Shown here: one piece after another, positions 1 through 6,427 of the stretch
Layout of the letters: every line of letters starts with the position of its first letter
Numbering within the stretch: the stretch's first letter is position 1
Assembly: GCA_947169745.1 (NCBI GenBank)
Contig: CAMVQZ010000011.1
Span: 1 to 37,268, forward strand
DNA: 37,268 nucleotides
Reading direction: 5' to 3'
Origin: an uncultured Clostridia bacterium
GTDB lineage: Bacteria > Bacillota > Clostridia > Oscillospirales > Acutalibacteraceae
Position numbers and translations under genes: made by a program
Notes under the pieces: generated by a model
The model's input: only the letters and a program-made list of their open reading frames with translations
Told to the model about the DNA's origin: nothing
The model's database searches: none

Positions 1-51
1 CAAGCCAGCCACAAACAAACCGCCCCCATAACAATACCTCATTATCTATCG

Positions 52-150
52 CCGCACCACGAGAGCATAGGAACGCACGACAGAGCGAATGGAAGGAGCG
101 ATGACGCGAACATGGGTGCAGCGTCGATGCTGCCGCACTGCTGGTTGTAA
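52..150 (-). repeat. Dispersed repeat family, copy A (partial, reverse orientation)
   Basis: Read on the minus strand, bases 133 to 72 contain GCAGCATCGACGCTGCACC, then TTCGCGTCATCGCTC, CATTCGCTCTGTCGTGCGT. These words recur at about 11578-11640, 16559-16620, 19095-19200 and 28840-28900/29050-29110. The outer limits are uncertain because the window starts here. The short palindrome GCAGC...GCTGC is the most recognisable part. No coding potential is convincing inside it. Confidence 0.75.
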
Positions 151-255
151 TTATTGAGAGAATGTGATATTATGGGCACTGTAGGCTCATATTTGTATTG
201 TTGGATGCATATATATTATTTGTGGGGTCTAAGAAAAATTTCCGGGAGTGATATA

Positions 256-1170
256 ATGAATATTTGTCGTATTGAAAAAAAGGTAAGATCCTCCGACCGT
301 GTGCATATGCTGAATGGACTGATATTTGTTCCTCAGGGAAGGATAAAGGGATATTTCCATATAATACACGGAATGACGGAATATATCGGCAGATATGAGG
401 ATTTTATGAAAGAAATGGCAGGAGAGGGCTACATTGTTTTTGGATATGATAACCTGGGACACGGCTTTACAGTAAACGATGAAAGCGAACGCGGCTTTTT
501 TGCCAGTGAAAACGGATGGAAATATCTTGTTGAAGATGTGGGGATATTTGCAAGAGAAATGAAAAAGCATTTCGGACTGACATTGCCCTATTACCTGATG
601 GGACATAGTATGGGTTCCTTTATCGCAAGACTTGCGGCGGAAAAATTCAATATGCAGAAAAAACTGATTCTTACAGGTACAGGCGGCCCGGAAAATCTTA
701 CAGGCTCTGCAATAGCTGTGCTGAGAAGAGTAAAAAAGGATAAGGGAGAAAAATATGTTTCTGAAAGACTGAGAGATATGATCTTCGGTACATATAATAA
801 AAAATTCGGGGACGATGACCCCTATAACTGGCTCAGCAGTCTGGAAACCGCCAGAAATGAATATTCCTCCGACCCGGTCTGTACATTTTCATTTACGGTC
901 TCTGCAATGGAGGATCTGGTAACCCTCAGCAGGGAAGCTAATTCAAGGCGCTGGTTTTCGTCAAGAGTGTGCAGAAAGCCTGTTCTGATTCTGTCAGGAC
1001 TTGACGACCCGGTGGGAGAATATGGCCACGGAGTAAAAAAAGTACACGATAAGCTTGCGGAAAATGGATGTAATGTCAGATTGATCCTCTACAGGGGCTG
1101 CCGCCATGAGGTGCTTAATGAGAGGTGCAGAAAAAAGGCAATACATGAGATAAAAAGATTCTGCCTCTGA
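256..1170 (+). CDS. Alpha/beta hydrolase, monoacylglycerol lipase-like (Hydrolase_4 / serine aminopeptidase S33 type)
   Basis: A 304-residue cytoplasmic serine hydrolase of the lysophospholipase/monoacylglycerol lipase group, which cleaves acyl esters. The visible motifs are HG near the oxyanion site (IIHGM), a YDNLGHG loop, the nucleophile elbow GHSMGS with Ser118, the acid in LSGLDDP (Asp250 or 251) and the catalytic His284 in GCRHEV. Order and spacing fit the family. I chose ATG 256 because GGGAG lies seven bases upstream; an in-frame ATG at 154 would add 34 residues overlapping the edge of repeat A, with no homology look. There is no signal peptide. It stands alone, between repeat A and the promoter of the next cluster. 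The true substrate cannot be read from sequence. Confidence 0.85.
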   Translation: MNICRIEKKVRSSDRVHMLNGLIFVPQGRIKGYFHIIHGMTEYIGRYEDFMKEMAGEGYIVFGYDNLGHGFTVNDESERGFFASENGWKYLVEDVGIFAREMKKHFGLTLPYYLMGHSMGSFIARLAAEKFNMQKKLILTGTGGPENLTGSAIAVLRRVKKDKGEKYVSERLRDMIFGTYNKKFGDDDPYNWLSSLETARNEYSSDPVCTFSFTVSAMEDLVTLSREANSRRWFSSRVCRKPVLILSGLDDPVGEYGHGVKKVHDKLAENGCNVRLILYRGCRHEVLNERCRKKAIHEIKRFCL

Positions 1171-1309
1171 TCAATAAAGTGTACACTCATATACAATTTT
1201 TTTCATATTAAAATGAATAGACGGAAATTTCATCATAATATACACACTTTTTCTTTTTTTTATATGGTATATTTGGCAATTTTTTACATCTGTCGGAATG
1301 GGAAGAATA
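1171..1309. other. AT-rich intergenic spacer
   Basis: No gene is seen. A 10-bp perfect palindrome AGTGTACACT lies at 1179-1188 just after the hydrolase stop codon. The rest is T-rich and A-rich tracts. No clear factor-independent terminator is visible. Confidence 0.6.
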
Positions 1310-1338
1310 TTGACATTTTCTTACTTATATGATATAAT
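1310..1338 (+). promoter_or_regulatory. Consensus sigma-A promoter of the SipW/TasA-like cluster
   Basis: A perfect -35 TTGACA (1310-1315) and perfect -10 TATAAT (1333-1338) are separated by exactly 17 bases. Transcription would start near 1345, leaving an AT-rich leader of about 120 nt before the first signal peptidase. Both hexamers match consensus, which suggests strong basal transcription or control by a repressor; the leader shows no operator I can name. Confidence 0.85.
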
Positions 1339-1464
1339 TAACACAATAGTAGTAGAAATGGTTAAAAATAGTACGATTGTTTCAATTATACATTTTTTTA
1401 AGAGTTATTAATTCATTTTTGTGTATATATGATTATTAAATATGTTTAAGGAAGTGAATTACTG

Positions 1465-2169
1465 ATGGCGAACAGAAAGGAAGAAAGGTCTTCCGCTGCT
1501 CATAAGATTCTGACGATAACAGGAGCTGTTCTCTGCCTGATACTTATACCGATACTGATCATAAATATTACATTGATTATAAAGAGTTATACAAATAAAG
1601 ACGAGGTCCCCAAGATCGGCGGGATTTGTCCGCTGATAGTCCTGACGGGATCAATGGAGCCGGAGATATCCTCAGGAGATCTGATAATCGTAAATCAGGC
1701 TGACCCGAAGGATATAAAGGAGGGCGACATAATCGCATTTTTTGATCCGGACGGTAACGGAAGCAGCGTTCTGACCCATAGGGTCACTGAGATAATAAAC
1801 GACAACGGAAAGCTTTCCTTCAAAACAAAGGGTGATGCCAATAATGCCGAGGATCGCCTTGCAGTAACAGAGGATAAGCTGGTTGGAATTTACAGATCCA
1901 GGATACCCGGGGCAGGAAATGTTGCAATGTTTATGCAGACAACTCTCGGACTTATCATCTGCGTTGTAATACCGCTGATACTTCTTATCGGCTATGATAT
2001 ACTTCGCCGCAGACGTTATGAGAGGCTGAATAAACAGGATACAGACGCTCTTCTTGCGGAGCTGAATGAACTCAAGGCTCAGAAGGCTTCTCAGGAAAAA
2101 ACGGAGAGCAAGGCTTCCGGAGAGGAAAAACCCTCTGTAAAGGAAGAGGAAAAGCCCTCTGATAAATAA
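1465..2169 (+). CDS. sipW: SipW-like (ER-type) signal peptidase I, first of two
   Basis: A 234-residue membrane serine protease that removes signal peptides, here probably those of the TasA-like proteins downstream. It has an N-terminal transmembrane helix (about 15-40), the catalytic box TGSMEPEISSGD with Ser63, and LTHR with His105 where ordinary bacterial signal peptidases have Lys. A KGDAN box (122-126) follows, then a second helix (about 156-178) and a charged Lys/Glu-rich cytoplasmic tail (about 195-234). The Ser-His pair and two-helix topology are those of SipW and archaeal/ER enzymes. AAGGAAG at 1448-1454 supports ATG 1465. It is the first gene after the promoter at 1310 and is followed by a 185-nt leader and the major substrate candidate. 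Confidence 0.9.
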   Translation: MANRKEERSSAAHKILTITGAVLCLILIPILIINITLIIKSYTNKDEVPKIGGICPLIVLTGSMEPEISSGDLIIVNQADPKDIKEGDIIAFFDPDGNGSSVLTHRVTEIINDNGKLSFKTKGDANNAEDRLAVTEDKLVGIYRSRIPGAGNVAMFMQTTLGLIICVVIPLILLIGYDILRRRRYERLNKQDTDALLAELNELKAQKASQEKTESKASGEEKPSVKEEEKPSDK

Positions 2170-2354
2170 GATATTCTTTTTCCGATTGCCACATCGGGGA
2201 ATGGATATATATCCGGGCACCGGAAAAGACGATGCCGGACATTTCTCTTGGCGAATTTTATAAAAAAGTGGTCTGCAAAGGAGTCAGACTGCAAAACAAT
2301 TTTACTGTTGGCTGTGGGGAAACTCATGGACACTGGAGAAAGGGGTTAATAAAA
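2170..2354 (+). other. Structured leader between signal peptidase and TasA-like gene
   Basis: This 185-nt gap holds several short stem candidates: CCGAT/ATCGG (2182-2197), the palindrome GGATATATATCC (2203-2214), TCCGG-gca-CCGGA (2212-2224) and GTCTG/CAGAC (2271-2289). I recognise no riboswitch class and no good promoter. It may be a processing or translation-control leader for the next gene. The ribosome site for that gene is AGGGG at 2341-2345. Confidence 0.35.
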
Positions 2355-3389
2355 ATGAAGAAAAACGTAACGATGAGAGCTGCCGGATTTCTTCTGGTAG
2401 GCGTAATGCTAACAGCAAGCATTGTCAGCGGCACTTATGCGAAGTATGTTACACAGGACAGCGCCCAGGATACTGCAAGAGTTGCAAAATTCGGAGTAGT
2501 GGCAGCAGTGTCAGGCGACCTCTTTGGTAAGTCATATTCAGCTGCAAGTGGTAATTCAATTCAGGCGTGGTCTGTAAACGGTCCCACCGTTTCAGCATCA
2601 GGAGCTACTGAGGCTGCAGCAGATAAGGTTGTAGCACCCGGCACAAAGAATGGTACAGGTATGACTATTTCTGTAACAGGTACACCTGAGGTTTCAACAT
2701 CACTTGCACTTGTTGATGCAGTAGATGCTTCCGGTAATACTTATGTGAATACCGATATCGAGCTCAAGACCGGCGATTACGGTGTTATGGTTGCATACAA
2801 CGGCACAGTTACAACTGATAATGTTACAAGTTATTATAAGCTTGATAACGGCACTTATATAGCTGCAACAGCTGCTGATCTTGGAACGAATCCTGCTACT
2901 AAGCTCTATCAGTTCAAGGACGCTGCAAGCGTAGCAGCTTCCTATAAGCCTGTTACCTGGAAGGTAGGCGACACAAGCTGCGCAGATGTTGCAGCAGTTA
3001 AGACAGCGCTTGCATTCACCACAACTACAGCTGCTCCCAATACTGATCTCGCAACCGCTTATGGTTCAAAGACCATAACATGGGAGTGGCCCTTCAGCAC
3101 AGGAAATGCCAATGCTGTTACAGGTAATACACCCAATGACGGTCTTGACACTATCCTTGGTGATATGATAGCTGATTCAGGCGACGCTAACTATACTGTT
3201 GTAAAGGCAAACGGTACCGGCTATGATACAGTAAATTACGCTGATGTTAATGCTGCTGCTAATTCTGCAAACACAGTAAAGGTAGCTTACACAGGAGCAA
3301 CAGCACCTACTGTAATGACAGATGCTTCTGTATGTGCAGTACTTACTGTATCCTTCGGCGCAAAGCTGACAGTAACCCAGGTTGACTGA
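2355..3389 (+). CDS. TasA/camelysin-like secreted protein, probable major SipW substrate
   Basis: A 344-residue secreted protein. The N-terminus (KK, hydrophobic 8-24, then SGTYAKYVTQ and ARVAKFGV) has the layout of signal peptides cleaved by SipW-type peptidases, with cutting likely near GTYA/KY. VAPGTKN and ITWEWPF (241-247) followed by LDTILGD are shared with the wall-anchored protein at 3592. The mature part is rich in Ala, Thr, Val and Asn, nearly lacks Cys, and uses preferred codons (GCA, GCT, ACA, GGT) more uniformly than its neighbours, which suggests high expression. By analogy with TasA I infer a fibre or matrix subunit. ATG 2355 is chosen for AGGGG at 2341 and the classic signal peptide; an upstream in-frame ATG at 2232 lies in the leader. 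Confidence 0.75.
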   Translation: MKKNVTMRAAGFLLVGVMLTASIVSGTYAKYVTQDSAQDTARVAKFGVVAAVSGDLFGKSYSAASGNSIQAWSVNGPTVSASGATEAAADKVVAPGTKNGTGMTISVTGTPEVSTSLALVDAVDASGNTYVNTDIELKTGDYGVMVAYNGTVTTDNVTSYYKLDNGTYIAATAADLGTNPATKLYQFKDAASVAASYKPVTWKVGDTSCADVAAVKTALAFTTTTAAPNTDLATAYGSKTITWEWPFSTGNANAVTGNTPNDGLDTILGDMIADSGDANYTVVKANGTGYDTVNYADVNAAANSANTVKVAYTGATAPTVMTDASVCAVLTVSFGAKLTVTQVD

Positions 3390-3591
3390 TGACCTGTCCT
3401 GATCGATAGCGGATCAGACTAATGCTTTTTGAATCTTAATTATATACCGAAGCCGGCCGGCCATATGTGGCGGTGACCGCGCCGGTTCTCGGTGTTTTCG
3501 GCAGTCTGACCCAGAGTTTTTTTGTGGTCCGGCTGCCGAAAGTACCGAAAAAGGAAAATTGAGTATGATAAGAATGAAGGAGGGACAGATA
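3390..3591 (+). other. GC-rich intergenic stem-loops, possible partial terminator or processing site
   Basis: A long stem pairs 3490-3504 with 3533-3547 (13 of 15 positions pair, core TTTCGGCAG/CTGCCGAAA). It encloses a loop with a run of seven T. Upstream lie GGCCGGCC and GCGG-tga-CCGC. No promoter consensus is evident. Such a structure could reduce read-through or protect the upstream mRNA 3' end, making the TasA-like protein more abundant than the products that follow. The ribosome site AAGGAGGG (3577-3584) ends the gap. Confidence 0.45.
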
Positions 3592-4488
3592 ATGGAAAAA
3601 GAAAAAAGAAAGAAAAACCATCTGCCCTCGCTGCTGATAGCCTTTCTTTTGTTTATCCTCGGTCTTATTACCACAGTGGTTCTTTTCAGCAGGATACTTT
3701 ATTTTTCCGGAAGAGAAGTAAAGAATGTTATTCCCCTTGTCGGTACCTCAGGTTCACTTGATAAGAATACCGGCGAGTATCACGAGACCTCCGGTTCTCT
3801 TGAACTGGGGTACAATACGAAAACAGATGAAAACGGAGATAAGGTGTGGGAAAACACCGCACGCGCTGATATTTTCAGATGCTTTTATGACAACGAGCAG
3901 GGGAAAATAACCGTAATAGCAGACGGGGAAGGTGAGGATCGGGTCATAGCCCCCGGCACCTCGAATGACTATAAATTCACGATACAGAATACTACCGCCT
4001 TTCCTCTTGATTATGATATGTATGTTGAGGCTGAGGTGATAGGAACAGAACATGAGATCCCACTCAGGGTATCACTCAGAGCCGATAACAGCGGATATAT
4101 CGCAGGCTCGGAGAACAGCGGAGGTATCAAGGATCTGGACGGCGTCCGTGACAGCTCTGTTCTGGGGGGCGGAAGATGTAATTACTATACCCTGTCCTGG
4201 GATTGGCCGTTTGAGCAGGGAAAGGACGAATATGACACAATGCTGGGTGATCTTTCTGTAAAGGATACCATTACGGTTCGTGTCAGATTCAAGACAATTG
4301 CAAGACTGGATGCCGACCCGGAGGATCCCAGAAAACGGGACGCCGGCGATAAGCCTAAGACCGGGGACGATTCTCCGTATATGTTCCTTTGTGTAATGAT
4401 GTCTGCTGCCCTTGCAGTTGCAGTATTCTTCTTCCTTGTGGGAGGAAAGCGTACAAGGGATGATGAAGAAGATAAGGAGCGTTCCTGA
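3592..4488 (+). CDS. TasA-like protein with sortase-type wall-anchor signal (KPKTGD)
   Basis: A 298-residue exported protein. It has a basic N-terminus, a hydrophobic export segment (about 11-32), an ARADIFRCFYDN stretch, IAPGTSNDYKFTIQNT, SWDWPFEQGKDEYDTMLGD (about 202-220), and a C-terminal KPKTGD motif (254-259) followed by a hydrophobic helix and the tail KRTRDDEEDKERS. That ending is the layout of LPXTG-class anchors, with PKTG in place of LPXTG as is common in Clostridia. I infer it ties the matrix or fibre to peptidoglycan. The start at ATG 3592 is supported by AAGGAGGG seven bases upstream. Its stop overlaps the start of the next peptidase by one base, so the two are translationally linked. 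No sortase gene is in this window. Confidence 0.8.
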   Translation: MEKEKRKKNHLPSLLIAFLLFILGLITTVVLFSRILYFSGREVKNVIPLVGTSGSLDKNTGEYHETSGSLELGYNTKTDENGDKVWENTARADIFRCFYDNEQGKITVIADGEGEDRVIAPGTSNDYKFTIQNTTAFPLDYDMYVEAEVIGTEHEIPLRVSLRADNSGYIAGSENSGGIKDLDGVRDSSVLGGGRCNYYTLSWDWPFEQGKDEYDTMLGDLSVKDTITVRVRFKTIARLDADPEDPRKRDAGDKPKTGDDSPYMFLCVMMSAALAVAVFFFLVGGKRTRDDEEDKERS

Positions 4489-5078
4489 TGATAAAAAAAA
4501 TGACCGCAAAAAGCATTATCCGGATGGTCATGCTCCTTGCGATAAGTATTTTTGCCGGAGGCAGCATATATGCCTGGAATGCAGAGACTCTTGTGGGAAA
4601 TGCGATGCCGATGCCCTTCGGGGTAGGTTTGTCCGTGGTGATGTCCGGAAGTATGGAGCCGGAGCTGAGAGTCAATGATCTGGTGGTTGTCCGTTCCCAG
4701 GACAGCTACGAAAAGGGCGATATAGTAGTGTATCAGGACGGCGGAAGTCTTGTCATTCACCGGATAATCGAAATCAGGGATGACAAGGTCATCACAAAGG
4801 GAGACGCAAACGACGTTCCCGACAGACCGGTGCCTGTCCGGGATATCAAGGGCAGATACACAGGGCGGATACCTTTTGTAGGAGTTATACTTCTCTTTTT
4901 CAAATCACCCGCAGGATTTGTGTTAATGCTTTTGGCAGCAGTTGTGTTGTTTGAATATCCGTATATAAAAGAGAGAAAAAATGCCGCAAAGAGGCAGGAA
5001 GAAATAAAAGAACAGATAAGACAGTTACGAAATGAGGCTGAAGAAAAGCATCCGTCAGAAAGCGATGCTGAAAACTAA
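4488..5078 (+). CDS. sipW: SipW-like (ER-type) signal peptidase I, second copy
   Basis: A 196-residue membrane signal peptidase. It has an N-terminal helix (about 10-29), the box MSGSMEPEL with Ser55, VIHRI with His91 in place of the usual Lys, a KGDAN box (104-108), a second hydrophobic helix (about 128-155), and a charged, probably coiled, cytoplasmic tail (about 158-196). It differs clearly from the peptidase at 1465 outside the catalytic boxes, so the two are not a recent duplication. Its start codon overlaps the stop of the anchored TasA-like gene (TGATG), with AAGGAG at 4474-4479. Two peptidases in one cluster suggest different substrates or a redundant processing step. Confidence 0.88.
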   Translation: MIKKMTAKSIIRMVMLLAISIFAGGSIYAWNAETLVGNAMPMPFGVGLSVVMSGSMEPELRVNDLVVVRSQDSYEKGDIVVYQDGGSLVIHRIIEIRDDKVITKGDANDVPDRPVPVRDIKGRYTGRIPFVGVILLFFKSPAGFVLMLLAAVVLFEYPYIKERKNAAKRQEEIKEQIRQLRNEAEEKHPSESDAEN

Positions 5079-5106
5079 TTAATTTATTCAGAAAGGGTGT
5101 GGTTTT

Positions 5107-5730
5107 GTGAGACTGATTAATTCTGTTTTATCAAAGCTGCACCTTTCTGCAGGTGAGATAGTTTTTCGCATTTTCAGTGTAATGCTTTTACTTACAATGA
5201 TAAGCTTCTGGCTTGTCTGCGGAATGCTTGCCCGATTTACTTCCTCAGGCGATAAGCAGGGGGGCGCAAGAGTGGCTGCTGCGGGACAGGCAGATGTGTT
5301 TGAATACGAAGCATACTTTGATGATACCACTTATTCATATCATCTCCGTGAAGATACTGTAGTTTCTAAGAACACATATTCTGTAGTGGTTCCCGGAATG
5401 GAGATAGAGAAGGATCCTTTTATCCGGCTTTACGGTAATAATGAGGTATCCTATTATCTGTATTTAGAGGTAAAGGCTTCACATCCTGACAAGGTCAGAT
5501 ACGAGATGTCCTCTGTCTGGTCAGTGACAAACGATATCGCTGCCGCCCACGGGGGAACGGTCTATAAATTCCAGACGGTGATAAATCCGGGTGAGAAAAG
5601 AGACATCCACGAAATTCTCAAAGACGATATAGTCAGGATAAGAGACGATCTTAAGGATAAGACGCAGCCGACAGCCAATAGTGATCCTTTTACGCTGGAT
5701 TTTTATGCATATATGATACAGATGGATTGA
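5107..5730 (+). CDS. Minor SipW-type secreted/membrane-tethered protein
   Basis: A 207-residue protein with a hydrophobic segment (about 18-42) followed by LARFTSSGDKQGGARVAAAG. This resembles the AKY...ARVA junction of the TasA-like protein at 2355, so it is probably trimmed by one of the adjacent peptidases. A further shared element is VVVPGMEIEKDPFIRLYGNNEVSYYLYLEV in shortened form: a VxPG turn followed by a beta-rich stretch, as in TasA-like domains. The start is GTG 5107, preceded by GAAAGGGTG; a downstream ATG at 5180 would cut into the hydrophobic segment. It lies 28 bases after the second peptidase. The function is inferred as an accessory subunit or assembly factor. Confidence 0.65.
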   Translation: MRLINSVLSKLHLSAGEIVFRIFSVMLLLTMISFWLVCGMLARFTSSGDKQGGARVAAAGQADVFEYEAYFDDTTYSYHLREDTVVSKNTYSVVVPGMEIEKDPFIRLYGNNEVSYYLYLEVKASHPDKVRYEMSSVWSVTNDIAAAHGGTVYKFQTVINPGEKRDIHEILKDDIVRIRDDLKDKTQPTANSDPFTLDFYAYMIQMD

Positions 5731-5767
5731 TGCCAGGATCTGATAAAGAAGGAAGGAGGTCATCGTG

Positions 5768-6391
5768 ATGACAAAAGCAAAGCATTACAGAAAAAGCCGC
5801 ATTAGTTTACGTTTCAGGATAATTATTGCGATGGCCGTGCTTCTGATGATAGCAGCTTCATCCTCGATGCTCTTTGCAAAATATATACACAGCTCCGGTG
5901 AGGTAGAGAACCGTTTTACTCCATCTACCTATGACAGTCCTATCGTGACTGATAATATGACAAAGGATGTCACCGGATATTATTATAAGCACGATCTTTC
6001 CGTAACCCCTGCCGCCGGAACAGATTATCCTGTTTATGTCCGGATAGCGCTGATACCCACCTGGAAGGACAGCAGCGGAAATATTCTCGGTCAGCAGCCG
6101 GTAAGGGACAAGGACTATTCATTCACATATAACGGAACCGACTGGCTTTTATATACCGACGGCTATTATTACTGCAAAACTCCTGTGACAGGAGGAAACG
6201 CCACACCAGAGCTGATAACGCATTATCGTTTTCTGAAGCAGCTCAGGGACGCTCCGAAGAGCGGTTATGATCTTCACGTTGAAGTTGTTGCCGAGACCAT
6301 TCAGGCAGTAGGCGCAAAATACATAGATGTCCATAACAGAAAGGCGGCAGTCCTTGATGCATGGGGCGTCAATCCGTTAACATATAACTGA
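5768..6391 (+). CDS. Minor SipW-type secreted protein, TasA-like accessory subunit
   Basis: A 207-residue protein. The basic leader (MTKAKHYRKSRISLRFR) and hydrophobic core (about 18-36) are followed by LFAKYIHSSGEVENRF, matching the SipW-cognate junction. The C-terminal third contains VAETIQAVGAKYIDVHNRKAAVLDAWGV, here split: ETIQAVG, then AVLDAWGV, which is the usual ending of small camelysin/TasA-like subunits. ATG 5768 sits eight bases after AAGGAGG (5753-5759); the GTG just before it (5765) is a less likely start. It is co-directional with the genes on both sides (37 and 36 bases away). Its likely role is an accessory component of the same surface structure. Confidence 0.7.
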   Translation: MTKAKHYRKSRISLRFRIIIAMAVLLMIAASSSMLFAKYIHSSGEVENRFTPSTYDSPIVTDNMTKDVTGYYYKHDLSVTPAAGTDYPVYVRIALIPTWKDSSGNILGQQPVRDKDYSFTYNGTDWLLYTDGYYYCKTPVTGGNATPELITHYRFLKQLRDAPKSGYDLHVEVVAETIQAVGAKYIDVHNRKAAVLDAWGVNPLTYN

Positions 6392-6427
6392 TATTACTCA
6401 CAGATCTTTTGAAAGGAGGAAGCTGAT

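Noticed and set aside
2170-2354. c-di-GMP or other known riboswitch in the leader of the TasA-like gene
   Set aside because: I looked for the conserved GEMM-I and GEMM-II words and did not find them; only short stems remain.
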